Shown: positions 10,334-23,542, numbered from the stretch's first letter. The stretch: DNA of 64,000 nt from Patiria miniata (GCF_015706575.1 NW_024037056.1:14397176-14461175), one strand, 5' to 3'. The notes: generated from the letters alone by a model not told the origin. Numbers and translations: made by a program.

Positions 10334-13300
10334 CTTTGTTTTTGTTTCAGATTTTGCGGCTTTTTAGGCACTGTCAAACTAGTCCATGCTGAAAAGATAC
10401 CTGCACAAATAGTAAAAATCAAATACAAAATATATTTCACACAAAGTCTACACCACTATTTGAAGGCTGTTTTAGAAATGATTAACTAGCTTTGTTATTA
10501 GGAAATATAATTATGAGTCACTAATTTGTTTAGTTGTGATGAAAAGCAGACAAGTTTAGAAGTTCTGATTTCAAAATAAAAGGTCAAGGGACCATTTTTG
10601 TCTCATGTAAACAACAATGGATGGAGAATTCCAAAATAGCAACAACGTGAACTATGCGTCATTCTTTCGAAGAAAACTGATACACAAAAGTTCAAGGGGA
10701 ACCAGAAAAAAATGGGACAAAACAAGGGAAACATGGATTGTTCTGAAACATTAAGTTCCAAAAATTTTTAAAGCAGCCTTCTAAAATATACTGCAACTGG
10801 TTATTCCGTTTCTTATCTATACTGGATGCTCTCCGATCAAAAATAATGTCGCATAGACCACACACACAACGAGCAATCTACAGCTGTAATTAAAATCCAA
10901 AATGGCGCCGAACAAACATGGCGACTGCAGGTCGACTCGTCATAACGACAAGAAAACGTGATGTTTCATAGTCTGGCTCCGGTTTTACCTTAGATGGCAT
11001 TTTGCATTGTTCGCATTCTGACACTGCTGGAAGGGTCCAAAGGTACAGTTTGTTTACAAAGCAAATGAGTCATAAAAAGATATCAAGAGATATACGATTT
11101 ATTAAATTCTTTTACATGCTTCCAAATTATGCATGTATATAAGATATGCATAATCATATCTAACATGTCAGTTCATGTTGTGACGATGGATCCATATATA
11201 ACTATAAATATTTTTTAATATTTCATCATTTTACTATTTTGTTTCAGTTTATAACAAAATGCGATATAGTCACTTGTGTACAGGGAAATCTACTTCACAT
11301 CTTTATATTGAATATTATTGTAAGTTAAGAAAGACTGAGCAACGACAATAATCTGACTAAACTTCAAGATGGTTAAAGGTGGATTGGGTTAAGCATTCGG
11401 CACTCAGTTCACCTAATCACCAACTAGCTTAAGCTTAAAATGTGAATTACAACAACGCATAAGACATTTTTACTACTATTTAGTGATTTTGAAATGCTAT
11501 TGAATTCAGAAAGGAAATGGCAACAACAAAAAATAAAGTACGTCTCTTAATTCACCATGCTACAATTAAAATTTTCGTTGCTTCTAGCACCAAATGTGAA
11601 CTAACGTCAGTCTCCGTTTACTTTGTGTAAGTAAATACCAGAATGTTATTTGTATGGTCTGTATAAAGCAGATGATCCGACAAATTTTATGGCTTATCAG
11701 CTGTACCAACAGCACCAACTCGATCTCGCACTTCACTGGCTTCAATCAAACAAAATGTTAGATCCACGTTAATTAATCATGCAACTGGCATTTCGCAAGT
11801 GACAGGAACCATTAAGCCAAAGGATTTGTAGGCTACTGTTAGTCAAGGGACAAAAATTCCACCAGTGTCATACTTACATTTTAACTTACATTAAAAATGT
11901 CACATAGATAAAGAAGAAACTTTCATCTCCTTGGGCATAAAGTGACTACGTCATTGTGCGCAATAAACAGTCAAGATGGCCGACCTCGTTGCTAGGCAAC
12001 TGGTCCCCAAGTGTGGCAGTAGGGCAAGGTATCATGTTCTGTGTGTTTATGTTTAAGCCTGGTGATAATCAATCATTCCAGGTATTTGCAAAACGTCTCA
12101 CAGGTTCTGTTATTTTTATGCCCAGGACTAGACCACATGTCATAAAGCTGGCCTTGTTTAAAACTAAACTTTGCAAAGCAATAATTACACATGTATACGC
12201 TAAGCCTAAAAAAATGACAATTTATATATTTTTATACATTCTCACCGGGTAAATTAAATTAAGCAATGTTTTGTATTTGCCAGTTCTAAATTAGTTTTGG
12301 ATTACCAATCCTACACTAGTGCAAAGTCTGGGGTATTTTATTCGTAAGCTAAATTTCCGAGTACGATGCCCTTTGGGAAAAACATTTCTATCGGCTTGCA
12401 CATTGAGGACTACACAATATAACATGTACAACCTGTTATTTACATTATGGATTTGACCTGTTACACCTTTCTGAAGTTCCACAACTACGACCAACTCACA
12501 AGAGATTGATTGTATGCACATTTGCATTATCACGTACGAGACTCATGTTTCTGATCTCAATCTTTAAATAAAGTTCACAGTTCAAAAAGGGTATCAGAAA
12601 GGTGGCAATAATGGATCTCTTCGAATCACCTGACATCATATTTTCTATGCTCCGGAAAACAGTGGACTGGAAGTTCTAAAACAAGCACATGAAGGCAAAA
12701 TGACGTCCACCAAAGTATTTGATTGGGCAAAATAATGACAAAATAATGCAAGAACAATTCAATATATAATGGTTGGTACAATCGTGAGCAGTTGTCGTGC
12801 AGCTTCGATTTCAGTCACAAAATACGGCACGCCTATCCAATAAACTTTCCCCTGTATTCGTACGGAAACATCGTGAAAGAACCGTGGTTGTGACCCAAAA
12901 CACGGTAATGTTTTCGACTCTGATAATCTCTAATAACAAAGACAGGCATACCATGGCATATCGGTTTAAATTCGACTGTAAATCAACAGAATGTCTTGTA
13001 CAAAGCCGGCACAATTCCCCTGCTTAATGCTATCATAATCTATTTTTAGCCCCTTGTTTTAACACCATCAACTCTACCACCTTTTATGTTTACAAATGTT
13101 TATGTGATGGATGTGGGCCGAACACGTTCTTTTATAGATCGCATGATTTTTTGTTATCACAGCTAAAAAAACGAGCCCCTCGGTAGACGCGATTCAAGCC
13201 CCTTTTTCGTATTTATGATAGTCTAAGAAAATATATTGAAAATATTTGAAAAGCTTTCCTTCACCATAGTTCCTTCCTCCATGTTTGTACTAGCTGTAGA

Positions 13301-14583
13301 CCTTTATTTAGTAAAACCTTATGGTGCAACTTTTGTAAATGTGATAGACATGAGGTTTTTCTTTCAGGTATTAAAGTCCATTCAAACACCCAACACCCCC
13401 CCCCCCCCCTACCAGACCAAGAGCCACACATATTGATGTTTTTAATAATGTTGAAATAAAACGTGCGCTGACTGATACCCCCACCCGTACCCCCGTAAAA
13501 CAAACCTTTCTCTTGTAGTTGTACACGGAGTGTGCTGAACCACAGACTTCTGGTATGTTCTGCACCATCAGATGGTAGAATCCATTAGCGGTCGGTCTGA
13601 CAAGCATGTCACGGACAGAACCGCGTCAGAGGGCAGCAGGGCAACGGGAGAATATCGCCTGACGCCCCGTTGAGATTTCAGAGTGACACCCGCTGAGGTC
13701 GAGGTCCCGTGGAAAACAATGCTCCTACCAACTCCAATACTTCAGTTTATTGTGCACGCTATGCAGACACTACTAAGCCTCCTTATGAAGACAATAAGCA
13801 AAATGTCTGTACATGTCTGGTTGGGTTGACCCAGTTGCGAAATTACACAATAGTGAGAACAAAAACTAGAAAGTAGACTTTGGTCTTTGGAGTAGAAGCG
13901 CGAAAAATGGCTTTTAACAGCTGTGATGTGGATGGCCTTATCGCACGGTGCATATCTTGTGCAGTGCAGTTCGTGTACACAGTTGTCAATGTGCTATGTT
14001 TGTACTTGGTGGCGTGGAGTAGACTGGCTACCAGTCGCTTCTGCATTGTACAACCAATGTTTTTTAATCACTGAAGGTACATTTCGGTGAGGTTAACCGT
14101 GAAATTCCCTCAGCATGCGATTTACCCTGAGATACATCACTGGTAGTTTAAGTCTCCTCGCTGTGCAGGCATGGGACACTCAATTAGTTTCCAACAATTA
14201 AAAGGTTTTCTCCGAATTCGATTCTGAGCGGGGACTGGGAGGGGTGGGAGGGGGAAGAATAATAAACAACGCATGAAACTGATTACTCTTTCAAACTCGT
14301 TACATTTATTAAACACTTAATAATCTTAGAAATTTATTGTTTATAATTCATGCACAAAATGACATATTTGGGGCACTGATTCATCGAAATCATGTTTCTT
14401 AGTGGGACTGGGTTTGGGAATACGTCTTGTGACTTTTAATTCCCTTTGTACTGTATAAATTGCTTTCTTTTCTTGAGTTAAACAAATGATCGTAATGGTT
14501 TTGCTCCAATATGGCCAAGGCTTTAATACGCCCTCCCGAGTTGGCTTGCTGAACTGTTGAATAATTCATGACTTGTCTTTTGT
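10334..14583. other. Intergenic region, no gene seen
   Basis: AT-rich DNA between the start of the minus-strand SLCO gene and the 3' end of the trypsin gene. It should hold the SLCO promoter; an AAAATGGCGCC (YY1-like) motif lies at 10899-10909. Poly-C runs occur near 13390 and a G-rich run near 14230. Several short open frames have no coding character. A promoter-like element at 11972-12000 is listed separately. Confidence 0.5.
11972..12000 (+). promoter_or_regulatory. YY1-type motif next to an X-box (RFX) palindrome
   Basis: CAAGATGGCCGACC (YY1-type initiator) is followed by GTTGCTAGGCAAC at 11988-12000, a near-perfect RFX X-box palindrome. The ATG in the first motif (11976) opens a short frame, MADLVARQLVPKCGSRAR, ending at a possible donor after 12028. 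I found no downstream plus-strand exon to join it to. This may be the promoter of an unrecognised transcript. Confidence 0.35.
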
Positions 14584-16989
14584 TTAGTTGTTGGCAACGA
14601 TGTTGTTGATCCAATCAACGTAGTTGAGGACCTTAGCGTAGACTCCAGGGTTGCGCGCGTCTGCGCAGCCGTATCCCCAGCTGACCACGCCCACAAGCTC
14701 GTAGGCTCCGCTCGAGGCGGCGCAGACGAATGGACCACCGCTGTCACCCTAGAAATAGAAAGAGAATTGAATAAATTGTGTGATGTTTGACAAATTAGTG
14801 GGGAAAACAACTCTCCAACTATTATCGCTAATCCGACACGGTCATTAAAAAATTCCGCTAGTCTAAAGAGGTTTCTCAGGAAACGTTTATGGAGCCAAAA
14901 TCGGGCCCCAAATTTAAACATGGTGGGCACATTAATTTTAGAAATCATTTAACAGAGGGCGCTAGTTACATATAACAGAGGGCGCTATTTACATGTCAAC
15001 AGAGGGCGCTAGTCAAAATCAACAGAGGGCGGTATTTTAAAACCCTTAGAGGGCGCCTTTTTTCGTACCTGGCAAGAGTCTTTACCGCCCTGGGAGTAAC
15101 CAGCGCAGATCATGTTGTCTGTGATGTCACCGCCGTACCACGTGGCCTTGTTGCACTGGGCAGTGGAGATGATTGGCACAACGACCTGCTGGAGGGCGGG
15201 GTCATCGACGGTGGCTGGGGGATGCAAAGAAAAGGTGAAGGATGAAATTATTTCGTCAAAGGACGGCTTCGTTCTGGCTTCGGCTGTATCCTGACATCGA
15301 ATACATTCCTTCGCCTGAATCATTAACAAGGCTTTATTAATATTCGAATCAAAAGGACAAACTTGAAATTTTATTCCATATTCCGGAGCATAATTCCCAT
15401 GCAAGATAAGGCGGGTTTCCTACAATTCAGGGTCTAAATCGTCTCAGAAACTCGCAGACGAAACCACAGTTTTGAAAACGCCGTTAATTTTAGAAGGGTA
15501 ACTAACGTCATTATGAAATCATCAAATATCGGACGTCGCTCCGTCAGATCAACAATAATAACCTTCATCATGCTGCCACCATTTCAATCATGTTCCCTGT
15601 ATCCAATAACAGCACTGAGTGATAAAGGGTTTTTTGTGCAAAAAAAAAGGAAACAGGCTATATTTCCTTCCAGCCTTACTTTGGTTACGTTGATTTGAAT
15701 GGGGGAAAATCAAGATGGCCGCAACATGATAATGGTCTATTTATTACCGTTTGCCAAAGGACCATGATAATAACAACGCTTCTGAACTTGTTCAATTTGA
15801 AGGTTTACCAATATCTTTGTCGAAGATAGGCCTGTGATATTAGATCGGCCAAATATTTCCACGCTTCTTAGTAAACGTTCTGACTTACTTTCCTGGTCGC
15901 CCCATCCTGTCACGACGCAGTCAGTACCGGTGGCGACCTCTCTCTGGGGCAGACAGGCAGGGGTGACGTAGTCACTGAGGGAGACAGGGCTGGACAGCTT
16001 CAGCAGGGTGATGTCGTTGTCCAAGGTTCTCGTGTTGTAGTCCTCGTGGAGGAAGACCTGAGCGAGACCGACGGAGGACTGGGTGGCGTCCACGGCGTCA
16101 CGGTCGTGCGCGCCGACGACAGCGGAGTACAGATTGATGTTACCGTAGTTGCTGGTGGATAAGATTTGGTAAAGTTGGAGATAAGAAGGTTGGATGTTTT
16201 CGGATTGGTTTCGAGAAATTAAGAGTCTGTAACCATGTATTACAAACTTATCAACTAACTCAAGGTATGTTTACTCATAGACACTGAATTGCCCTACACT
16301 ATAGCACCCCGGCAACGATGACGCCCTGTTCACTGATTGGCCCACTTCTCAAGCACGCCTGCATGTCACGCGATACACAGTTTCCTATTCGTTCTCCTGA
16401 TGATATTTAAATTAACTTGACCCCTACGTCATAGGTCATGAGGCTACCGACGCGCTGGCTGATCTCAAACTCGAGATTTTGAGGCTGTGTTCAGACTGTG
16501 TTCAGACTGAATTAAGGCTACTTACTAGAAGCAGTGAGCTGCAGTGACCACCCACTGGTCGTTGATCAGGGTACCTCCGCAGAATTGGTAGTCTCCTCCC
16601 CAGTACTTCTTACGGAGCATCACCTGCCAGGGCCAGGAGCCGGGGACGGCTTCATCACCGCCCACGATCTTGGACAGAGAGGGACTGATGACCTGCACAC
16701 CACAGTCTGAAAGAGGGGAAACATTGGGGTAAACAAAAAAGTTTATAAACACCTCTTGAAAGAGCTCATGAAAGAGTTTGGTCAGATGTGGTCACAATAT
16801 TGAGGTACTAAAGTCCGTAAACTAACTAGCACACTTCACAACCATTAAGTCCAAATTTCAACGAAACTTGTCCGAAACTTTTTAAAATGTTTTCTTCAGT
16901 ACCAATTGTCTCTTAAAGTGTATTCTACTTTAGTACTCACCGGCGTATACGGAGGCCGCGAGGGCACACAGCACGAGAAACTTCAGCAT
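14584..16989 (-). CDS. Trypsin-like serine protease (secreted zymogen)
   Basis: Complete S1-family protease of 267 residues. Exons in coding order: 16989-16941, 16706-16526, 16151-15889, 15214-15069, 14748-14584; phases 1, 2, 1, 0 all match. Signal peptide [16 protein letters not shown], a short propeptide ending in Lys29, then IVGG (30-33). Catalytic triad: His74 (TAAHC), Asp123 (DNDITLL), Ser216 (GDSGGP). Asp210, six residues before the catalytic Ser, is the position-189 specificity residue, so cleavage after Lys/Arg is predicted. Cys residues fit the usual disulphides, including one linking propeptide Cys18 to the body. No extra domains. Its size and architecture suggest a digestive or secreted extracellular enzyme. 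The last intron holds a repeat array with CTCF-like motifs. Confidence 0.95.
14951..15057. repeat. Array of AACAGAGGGCGCTA units (CTCF-like) in trypsin intron
   Basis: Five AGAGGGCG-type motifs at about 23-25 base spacing (14951, 14974, 14998, 15021, 15047). The core AGAGGGCGCTA resembles the 3' half of the vertebrate CTCF consensus. It lies between the last two trypsin exons. It may be a minisatellite only. Confidence 0.5.
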
Positions 16990-19900
16990 GGTGAAACGAC
17001 TCTGGTGGTTACTTCAGGAGTAATAAACATCGGAGCAAAACTCGCAACCTTTTATTTGAAAACGACTTCATCTCTATCTCAGATTAAGACTTAGTCATTA
17101 GTGAGAATTAACAGTTAATCATCTTCACGCTATTAACGTTGATTATCCTTGATATAAAATATATATTGCCATCGGAAACGATTAGGTAAAGAGGTTAAAA
17201 AAAAAACGATATCATTATTGCGATTTGCGTTTTCGTCATATTCGGGTCTACCGGAAGGGCTGGAGAAATCGCCTCATCCACCAGCATCTACCCCCTCCCC
17301 AAGAATCTCTTTCTGTCCCTGCCCCCCCCCCCCCCACCCCGGGGGGGGAACATTTAAAGGAGAAAAATGCGCTCAAAAGTATAATGCCTGCTTAATCTAG
17401 CTTGTGAAAGCTCACATCTGTCGGCAAACGATATCATATCGATAAGGGTTTTACATTGTAAAAGTCTTTATCTTAATCCTAAAGCTTTTGATAGCTTAAC
17501 AGATATCACGTCATTGGTAATTCTTTGTACCGCCCTGTGGTTGTTGTTGTTTTTTGCATATTCATGACGTATCAGGCAGGTGAGCTTTTCTTATTGGTTA
17601 CTTAAAAAGCACGTGTAAATGATTGACGTCGCTAAGCAGTACGAGTAGACCCCACTGAGCTGCGCGCAAAATAATTTTAAAAAATGACACTCATGAGGCA
17701 AATTACATAAATTATGTACTACATGTACGACCAAAAAAAGTGTCCATAAAGTACGGCTTTTATACCATCTACCAAAAAATACACCATCCATTGCATGGGT
17801 ACAATTTCAAGAGGTCATGTTTCCACAGAGGCAGTTTGAATTTAAACAAAAATTGTTTTGTTGTTTTGGGGTTTTTTTTTTGGGGGGGGGGTGCAATTTT
17901 AATTTCTTCCTACGTAATTATTTCGACAAAACCTGGTGTTTACTTATTTATCCGACTTTTATTAGTGATGCTTTTGGTTACTGGGCTTTGAACTAGGAAA
18001 TAATACAGCTACACCTGTCAGCCAGCACCAACTATATATGAGAACTGGATTTTATTTTTCTTGAGAAGCCTCTGCTCGGGATTTCCTCGTTTCCTTTTGA
18101 TGAATATGGTCACTGAATCAAGGGAATTTATCATTTTGTGCACGGGATGAAACCCCAAAAGAAACGACAGTGAAATTACAGCCTGGTCTGGAGTGCTCGG
18201 CAAACTCTGCTTGTTTGGGCAGATTTATTGGAATGACTCTTGACCGTACATGGTTGACTCAATACCTGGACATTTATTTCAGGGAACCGTTTCTCGTTTG
18301 CTGTGTCGTTAGGGAGAAAGCATGTTTGGCTGAACGCCGAGCCCAACCTCGTTCTCAGTTTTGTTTCAACCTCGGTTGCAGACCCTGGGCGACCTTGTCA
18401 TAATCATTGGTAAACTTTTTCATTGGTAATAAAGGTCAAATTCTCCACATGGCACCTGCATGTTGACCCTTGATCGAGTGATATCAGCGGTTTTTTTTGC
18501 CTTTCGTGACTGAATTTTTATGCAATGCAGAATGCTTGAAAAAAAATTAATGTGATGGTTGTCATCTTTGCTACCTTTTGAGCACAGAACACACAACGGA
18601 GCATAAAACATAAAAACAATGATGTAATGTAAACGAATATATATAAGATGAAAACAATTTTATAATACTTTTATGAGCATGTATATATCAATATTATCAT
18701 ATTATTTGCACAATTCAAGAGCAACAATTGTATACAACTATATTGCAGCAATCCACGCATTTATTTCAAAATATCAAATCGTAAAAATTAATAAAACTCT
18801 GTCCGAAGTTCTATTTATTTGTCTGAGTAATGATAACTGTTGACAAATTCGGTTGCAGTCCAAGGGTCAAGGCATTACTACAGTAACCAAAAGTACTTGA
18901 AATGAATTTTAGATCTGCAGTGTAAACGGTTGTGAAATCGACCAGGAATTAAACAAATGCAAAATAAAAACCATTGTGTCAATTCAAACGGTGCCATATT
19001 TTGGTAAAAGTGTTAATTTCACAAAGAACGACATTTAAACTGAGGTTATACTCAGCAAACTAAGTTTCTACGCTGCCAGATTAATGATTTGAAGGATTTA
19101 AAGAACTTGGTCTTTGCTACTACGCCTTTAAGATCACGTGACATCACGGACAGTTAAACATTAATCGGGAAGAAAAATTCCCCGCAAAAAAAACACGAGT
19201 TTCTTTTATTAGTTGAGGTTCGAGGAACTGCGTGCGGCCGAAAAGGCAGATTGATTTCAAAACAATAAATTGACATCGCCGACAGCAAGATTGGATGCTT
19301 CTCGTTCGCTCTGTTTTTCTTCATATGGAAAAAGTAATTGGGACACGGAAATTGGCATATTTTTTCGTCACCGCTGCGAGTGGCGGTGAAATAAACAGAT
19401 CGGCAGGGCCAGAACGGAACCCAACAGTCGTCTTTCTCGCAGTTTCGAGGAAGAGACAGGAAACGAACTCGCTGTTCTCAGGTAAGAATTGAATTTGTTT
19501 GTGTGTTTTTATCACTGTCTTTTGCAAAATTGCATAACAGGTGTTTCAAGCAGGTGTAGTTAAAATTGATTGGTAATTGTAGTAATATTTTATTCTAATC
19601 ATTTGTTGACGGCTTTTTTGTTGAAGTAGGCTTACCTTTTGTTTTCACATTTGAATTAAAATGGTTAAGACCGTGTTTTAGCTAGTCGGTTGAATTCGAA
19701 GTATCACTAATTGTTTAAGCTCAATGTATTCACGGATATTTTAGCGAACTTACTAAAATATGTACTGAAAATGGCAACATTGACTTTCCTAATCGTCGGG
19801 TTTGTTCGTGAGGTTTGTATTCAGAAACAATTCGGATAAAATTTCAAACAAAATCGATATAACTTTAGGTTGTCATGTGTCATGAAATATACAGGGTAAA

Positions 19901-20630
19901 ACATATGGCAATTTCTCATGCAATTCCTACGTTTGAGACTGACACGCAAACGTTTATTCACGACCAATTTTCTTACCAAAAATGATTGATAGAAATCCAA
20001 AATTAGATGTCAACACTCTTTGCACATGTGCACTTAGTAATTTATCTGTACATAATGCAAAACGAATCGAATGCGACGTTTCCCGTCAAGATTAATTGTT
20101 GAGGTCTCCACATACAAACTTGTGTCTAAAATGTAGTCTTTTTTTCCATTTCCCCCAGAATTGTGTTTAATTTCGAAGACGGTCCCAGTCAGCCTACCAC
20201 TGTAAACATAATAAATAACAGTTATTGCAGTAGTGGCAATAGACAAGTAGGTCTAGATCTATACATGTTGCAACTCGAACAAAATTATAATTAAATTTAT
20301 GGCCCTGTATACAGACCTACGTTTTGACAACATTTCTTGTCACGTAGGCTAGGCTTTTACGGAATCAAACTTGTTTCACAACATTTTGTTTATTACTATG
20401 GCTCCCACTGACTGTTCATTTACGCCTTAAACATACTTTGTGTTTTGTTTAATTCACAGCAGAAGATTTTTTGGTTTAAAGGGAGACTCGCAAATCCTGT
20501 ATGCGGATTTTTTTTTTATTCCACACATTTAAAGCACCGCTGCATGTTTGGTAAACTGCAGCTGAGTGCCTTCAAGTTTAACTAATTTCGTTTTGAAGAC
20601 ACGATTTATCTTTCTCATTTCCTTTCAGCC
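16990..20630. other. Intergenic region with probable 5' exon of the GPCR gene
   Basis: Trypsin promoter side at the left, then AT-rich DNA with poly-C/G runs near 17320-17350 and 17870-17890. No coding region is supported before 20631. An acceptor (TTTCCTTTCAG, ending 20628) lies just before the GPCR start codon. A good donor (CTCAG/GTAAGAATT) after 19480 could end its 5' untranslated exon, which would put the GPCR promoter near or before 19300. Confidence 0.45.
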
Positions 20631-21671
20631 ATGGCGTCTCAAGAAATTCCTCCCGGTATCAAGGAGGCATGCCACGGTTGCTACTACGTCATCATCGTTG
20701 TCATGTGGCTACAGGCCGCCATTACCATCGTTGCCAACTTACTCGCAATTGCTGCTTTCTTCCGCGCCAAACGCATCTGCCGTAAAATCTCCAACTACTT
20801 CATTTTGAACTTGTCCATTGCGGATCTCCTGGTCGGCGTCATGGTGATTCCACTGAACAATTTGTTCGTGTACTACGGTTACTGGCCTTTTGGTAAAATC
20901 GCCTGCAAGTTCTGGCTCTTGTTTCAGTTCGCATGCACCGTGTTGTCAGGCTTTGCTTTGGTTTTGATCAGCTGGGACCGGTTCATGTGGGTGAGGGCGC
21001 CCTTGCTTTATATCAGCTACCAGTCAAAAAAGCGCGCCATTTCTGTCATCATGGCGACCGTTCTGGCTTCGTATGTCTTCGTGTCGGTGATTGACGTGGA
21101 GTGGGAGGAGCTATCGGGAGTGCGCAACATCAACTACACGTTGGAATGCGCATCGGAGGGGATCCACTCACTGGCTTACGCCATGGTGACGTTGGTGTTC
21201 GAGTTCCTGCTGCCCATGACGTTACTGACGTCATTCAACGCGCTGGTGTTCGTCAAGATCAGGAGGATACTACTGGCTAGACAGCGGACCGAGTCGGGAA
21301 CCATCAGCATGGGGATTGACGACGCGCATGAGCAGAAGCACAGCTCGTCTTCTGGAGGATCTGGGTCTGTGTTAACCTCGGGTGATGCCGGTGCCTCTCC
21401 CTCCAACCCCCGTATGCCTGGGTCCCAAGCCTACCGCAAATCCGCCATCATGCTTGCACTCATGACAGGAACATTCCTAATATGTTGGTGTCCATGGTTC
21501 ATCACAGTATTCATTAATGCTCTAGGAGTTCCCGTCAGCCCGTACGCACTCTGGGGAGTTTCATATTTGATGTTTTTCAACTCGGCCATAAACCCGTTTC
21601 TTTACGCGTCAACTAATGTGCACTACAGGGCTCAGATGATGTCATTTTTATGTTTTCTTCGTCGACGATAG
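20631..21671 (+). CDS. Aminergic-like class A GPCR lacking Asp3.32
   Basis: Seven-helix receptor of 346 residues in a single coding exon. The ATG follows a consensus 3' splice site by two bases. Class A hallmarks: N36 in TM1, LSIADLL (D2.50) in TM2, Cys92 (3.25), DRF at 116-118 in place of DRY, FLICWCPWF in TM6 and NPFLY in TM7. The third loop is Ser/Gly-rich and the C-tail ends in Arg residues soon after helix 8. TM3 and TM6-7 resemble histamine H3 and muscarinic receptors, but the residue seven after Cys3.25, which is the amine-binding Asp3.32 in those families, is Gln99 here. An ordinary amine ligand is therefore unlikely with the usual salt bridge. I treat it as an orphan receptor of the histamine/muscarinic-like branch. 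Confidence 0.9.
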   Translation: MASQEIPPGIKEACHGCYYVIIVVMWLQAAITIVANLLAIAAFFRAKRICRKISNYFILNLSIADLLVGVMVIPLNNLFVYYGYWPFGKIACKFWLLFQFACTVLSGFALVLISWDRFMWVRAPLLYISYQSKKRAISVIMATVLASYVFVSVIDVEWEELSGVRNINYTLECASEGIHSLAYAMVTLVFEFLLPMTLLTSFNALVFVKIRRILLARQRTESGTISMGIDDAHEQKHSSSSGGSGSVLTSGDAGASPSNPRMPGSQAYRKSAIMLALMTGTFLICWCPWFITVFINALGVPVSPYALWGVSYLMFFNSAINPFLYASTNVHYRAQMMSFLCFLRRR

Positions 21672-21957
21672 AATGTGCTAAAGACAAGCTCAAGACATAT
21701 CTACGTGACCTTCTCAATATTAACAGACAAGAGAGAAAAAAAGTATTTAATGTAACCACTTTTCTATGCGCATGACCGCAAGGATGGTTCTCATTGGCCA
21801 AAGCTGTAACTGACGTCATTTCATTTAGTGCGCGTGCGCGATAACCCTTGACAACCCACGGAGTTGAAGCGAAGAATATTTTGCAAGCAGCAAGTTTATT
21901 GCCTACATTAACCATTCTTCATAATGAATATTTAAGCTAAAACATATTATTTATATA

Positions 21958-22254
21958 CTGTGTTATTGTTGTACATTGTAGTAAAATCCCGTAAAATCCG
22001 TAAAACAAAAAATAAAAACAAAAGCCAATTAACTCAAGCAGAATATTTGACGTTTATTTATTACAACACAATCTTGACTGTTATTGCTAAGTGTGTAAAG
22101 GGATGGTTATTGTTGTACATCGTAGTACAATTTCAGTAAAGATACTTTAAAATCCGTAAAACAAAGAACATAAAGCAAAAGCCAATTAACTCAAGCAGAA
22201 TATTTGACGTTTATTTATTACAACACAATCTTGACTGTTATTGTTAAGTGTAGG
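21958..22254. repeat. Tandem duplication, two units of about 145-150 bp
   Basis: The stretch AGCCAATTAACTCAAGCAGA through the following GACGTTTATTTATTACAACA segment and CTTGACTGTTATTG occurs twice, about 145 bases apart. The second half of the unit is nearly identical between copies, so the duplication is recent. It lies just downstream of the GPCR stop, probably in its 3' UTR. Confidence 0.85.
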
Positions 22255-23229
22255 TAAATTTCAAGATTGGAGGATTAAATCATTCACAAACCACTAATCG
22301 ACGCTTGTTTTGCAATGAAAGTAAATACATGTACATAGACTTGGTCCTCGCTCCATTAAATTAAAGGTAGGCCTACTTGTTTATTAACTACAAGGAATGC
22401 GCCCTCTTATATTCGCTTTTATATGTTCTGGCTGCATCAACTGAAAAAGAATGCAATTACAACGTCGGACCCTTTATCAACAAATCACAATAACACTCAT
22501 CTTTTTTAGGGTGCAAAGATCGGCTACTGTATGGCATGGCATATTGCAATGACAATTAATGTCCAATTTCGTACAAATGTTCAGCTGTGTCTGATTGATG
22601 ACCATAATTGCTGAAAGCTCTTTCCGCTAATGTTTTCTAGGAATCTGCTCTTTGACTAGTGCGATTAATTACTTTCCCCAATAAGATAACTGCATGTATT
22701 CACTTACAAGCCTCGCGCAAAAAAAATGAGGTACAAAACAAAAGATAGCTGCTTGTATGGACGGTAATTTGCAACACATTGTTCTTCATTTTCACGTATT
22801 TCTTCATCTTTCGCTTCTACTCCACACTGGAGCGCCGTACTCTGCAGGGGCGGATACCAGCGCAATTAAGTGTGGTGGTATTTCCGAATTTTCAATTTCA
22901 AGTTGATTAATTTCCGGCATATCGTGTAGCTAATGAAATTAATTTAATTTCTGATATGCGATATGGCATAAAGCATACATCACCCCAAGATCAAAATATT
23001 TTCTTTACAGGAAATGTACAAGCAAGCTTAGCTCTTAAAGTTTGTCCTACAGTGCACATAATTCTATTCAGTCAGTTCAGAATGGTTCACTGAAAATCAG
23101 TCATGCACGTATTCGACATCTGTGGCCTGATTGAGCACATTCATTGGCGTTGTGTTGGGATATGATATGCATCTTTTTAGGCGAAGATAAGACTTAAACA
23201 AGTCTAACTCTCAGACGACAGTCAGTCAG

Positions 23230-23542
23230 CAAGAGCGGATCCAGAACACAATGTTTGGGGGGCCAAGAAAATGTTCCGGTCCCTAAAAAAAATTACAGCG
23301 TGGGCTTCTGGGCCTCTTAAGGGCCCCGAATTTTGGGGGAATTCTAGATGCTCTTTGGAGGCTGATCTGAGGCAATTTCTGAGCACTTTAACCAAATCTT
23401 TTTGAGGAAAAGATGGTGGTGTATGCAGTGCCTGACTTTATTGCGACGTCACTTAAACAAACACAAAAATGGGTTCGTTTTTGTTTTTTTGGGGGGGCAC
23501 GGCCCCCGTCCCCCCCCCCCCCCCCCCCTCGATCCGCTCTTG
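23230..23542. mobile_element. hAT-type MITE with 8-bp target duplication
   Basis: A 313-base element starting CAAGAGCGGATCCAGA and ending with the inverted TCGATCCGCTCTTG, flanked by TCAGTCAG at 23222-23229 and 23543-23550. The 8-bp duplication and CAAGNGCGGATC termini fit hAT elements. No transposase is visible. The interior ends in long G and C runs. A lone left end of a related copy (CAAGGGCGGATCCAGA) begins at 29756. Confidence 0.75.

Noticed and set aside
13261-13607. Gly-rich minus-strand frames
   Set aside because: Produced by a poly-C tract; no homology or splice context.
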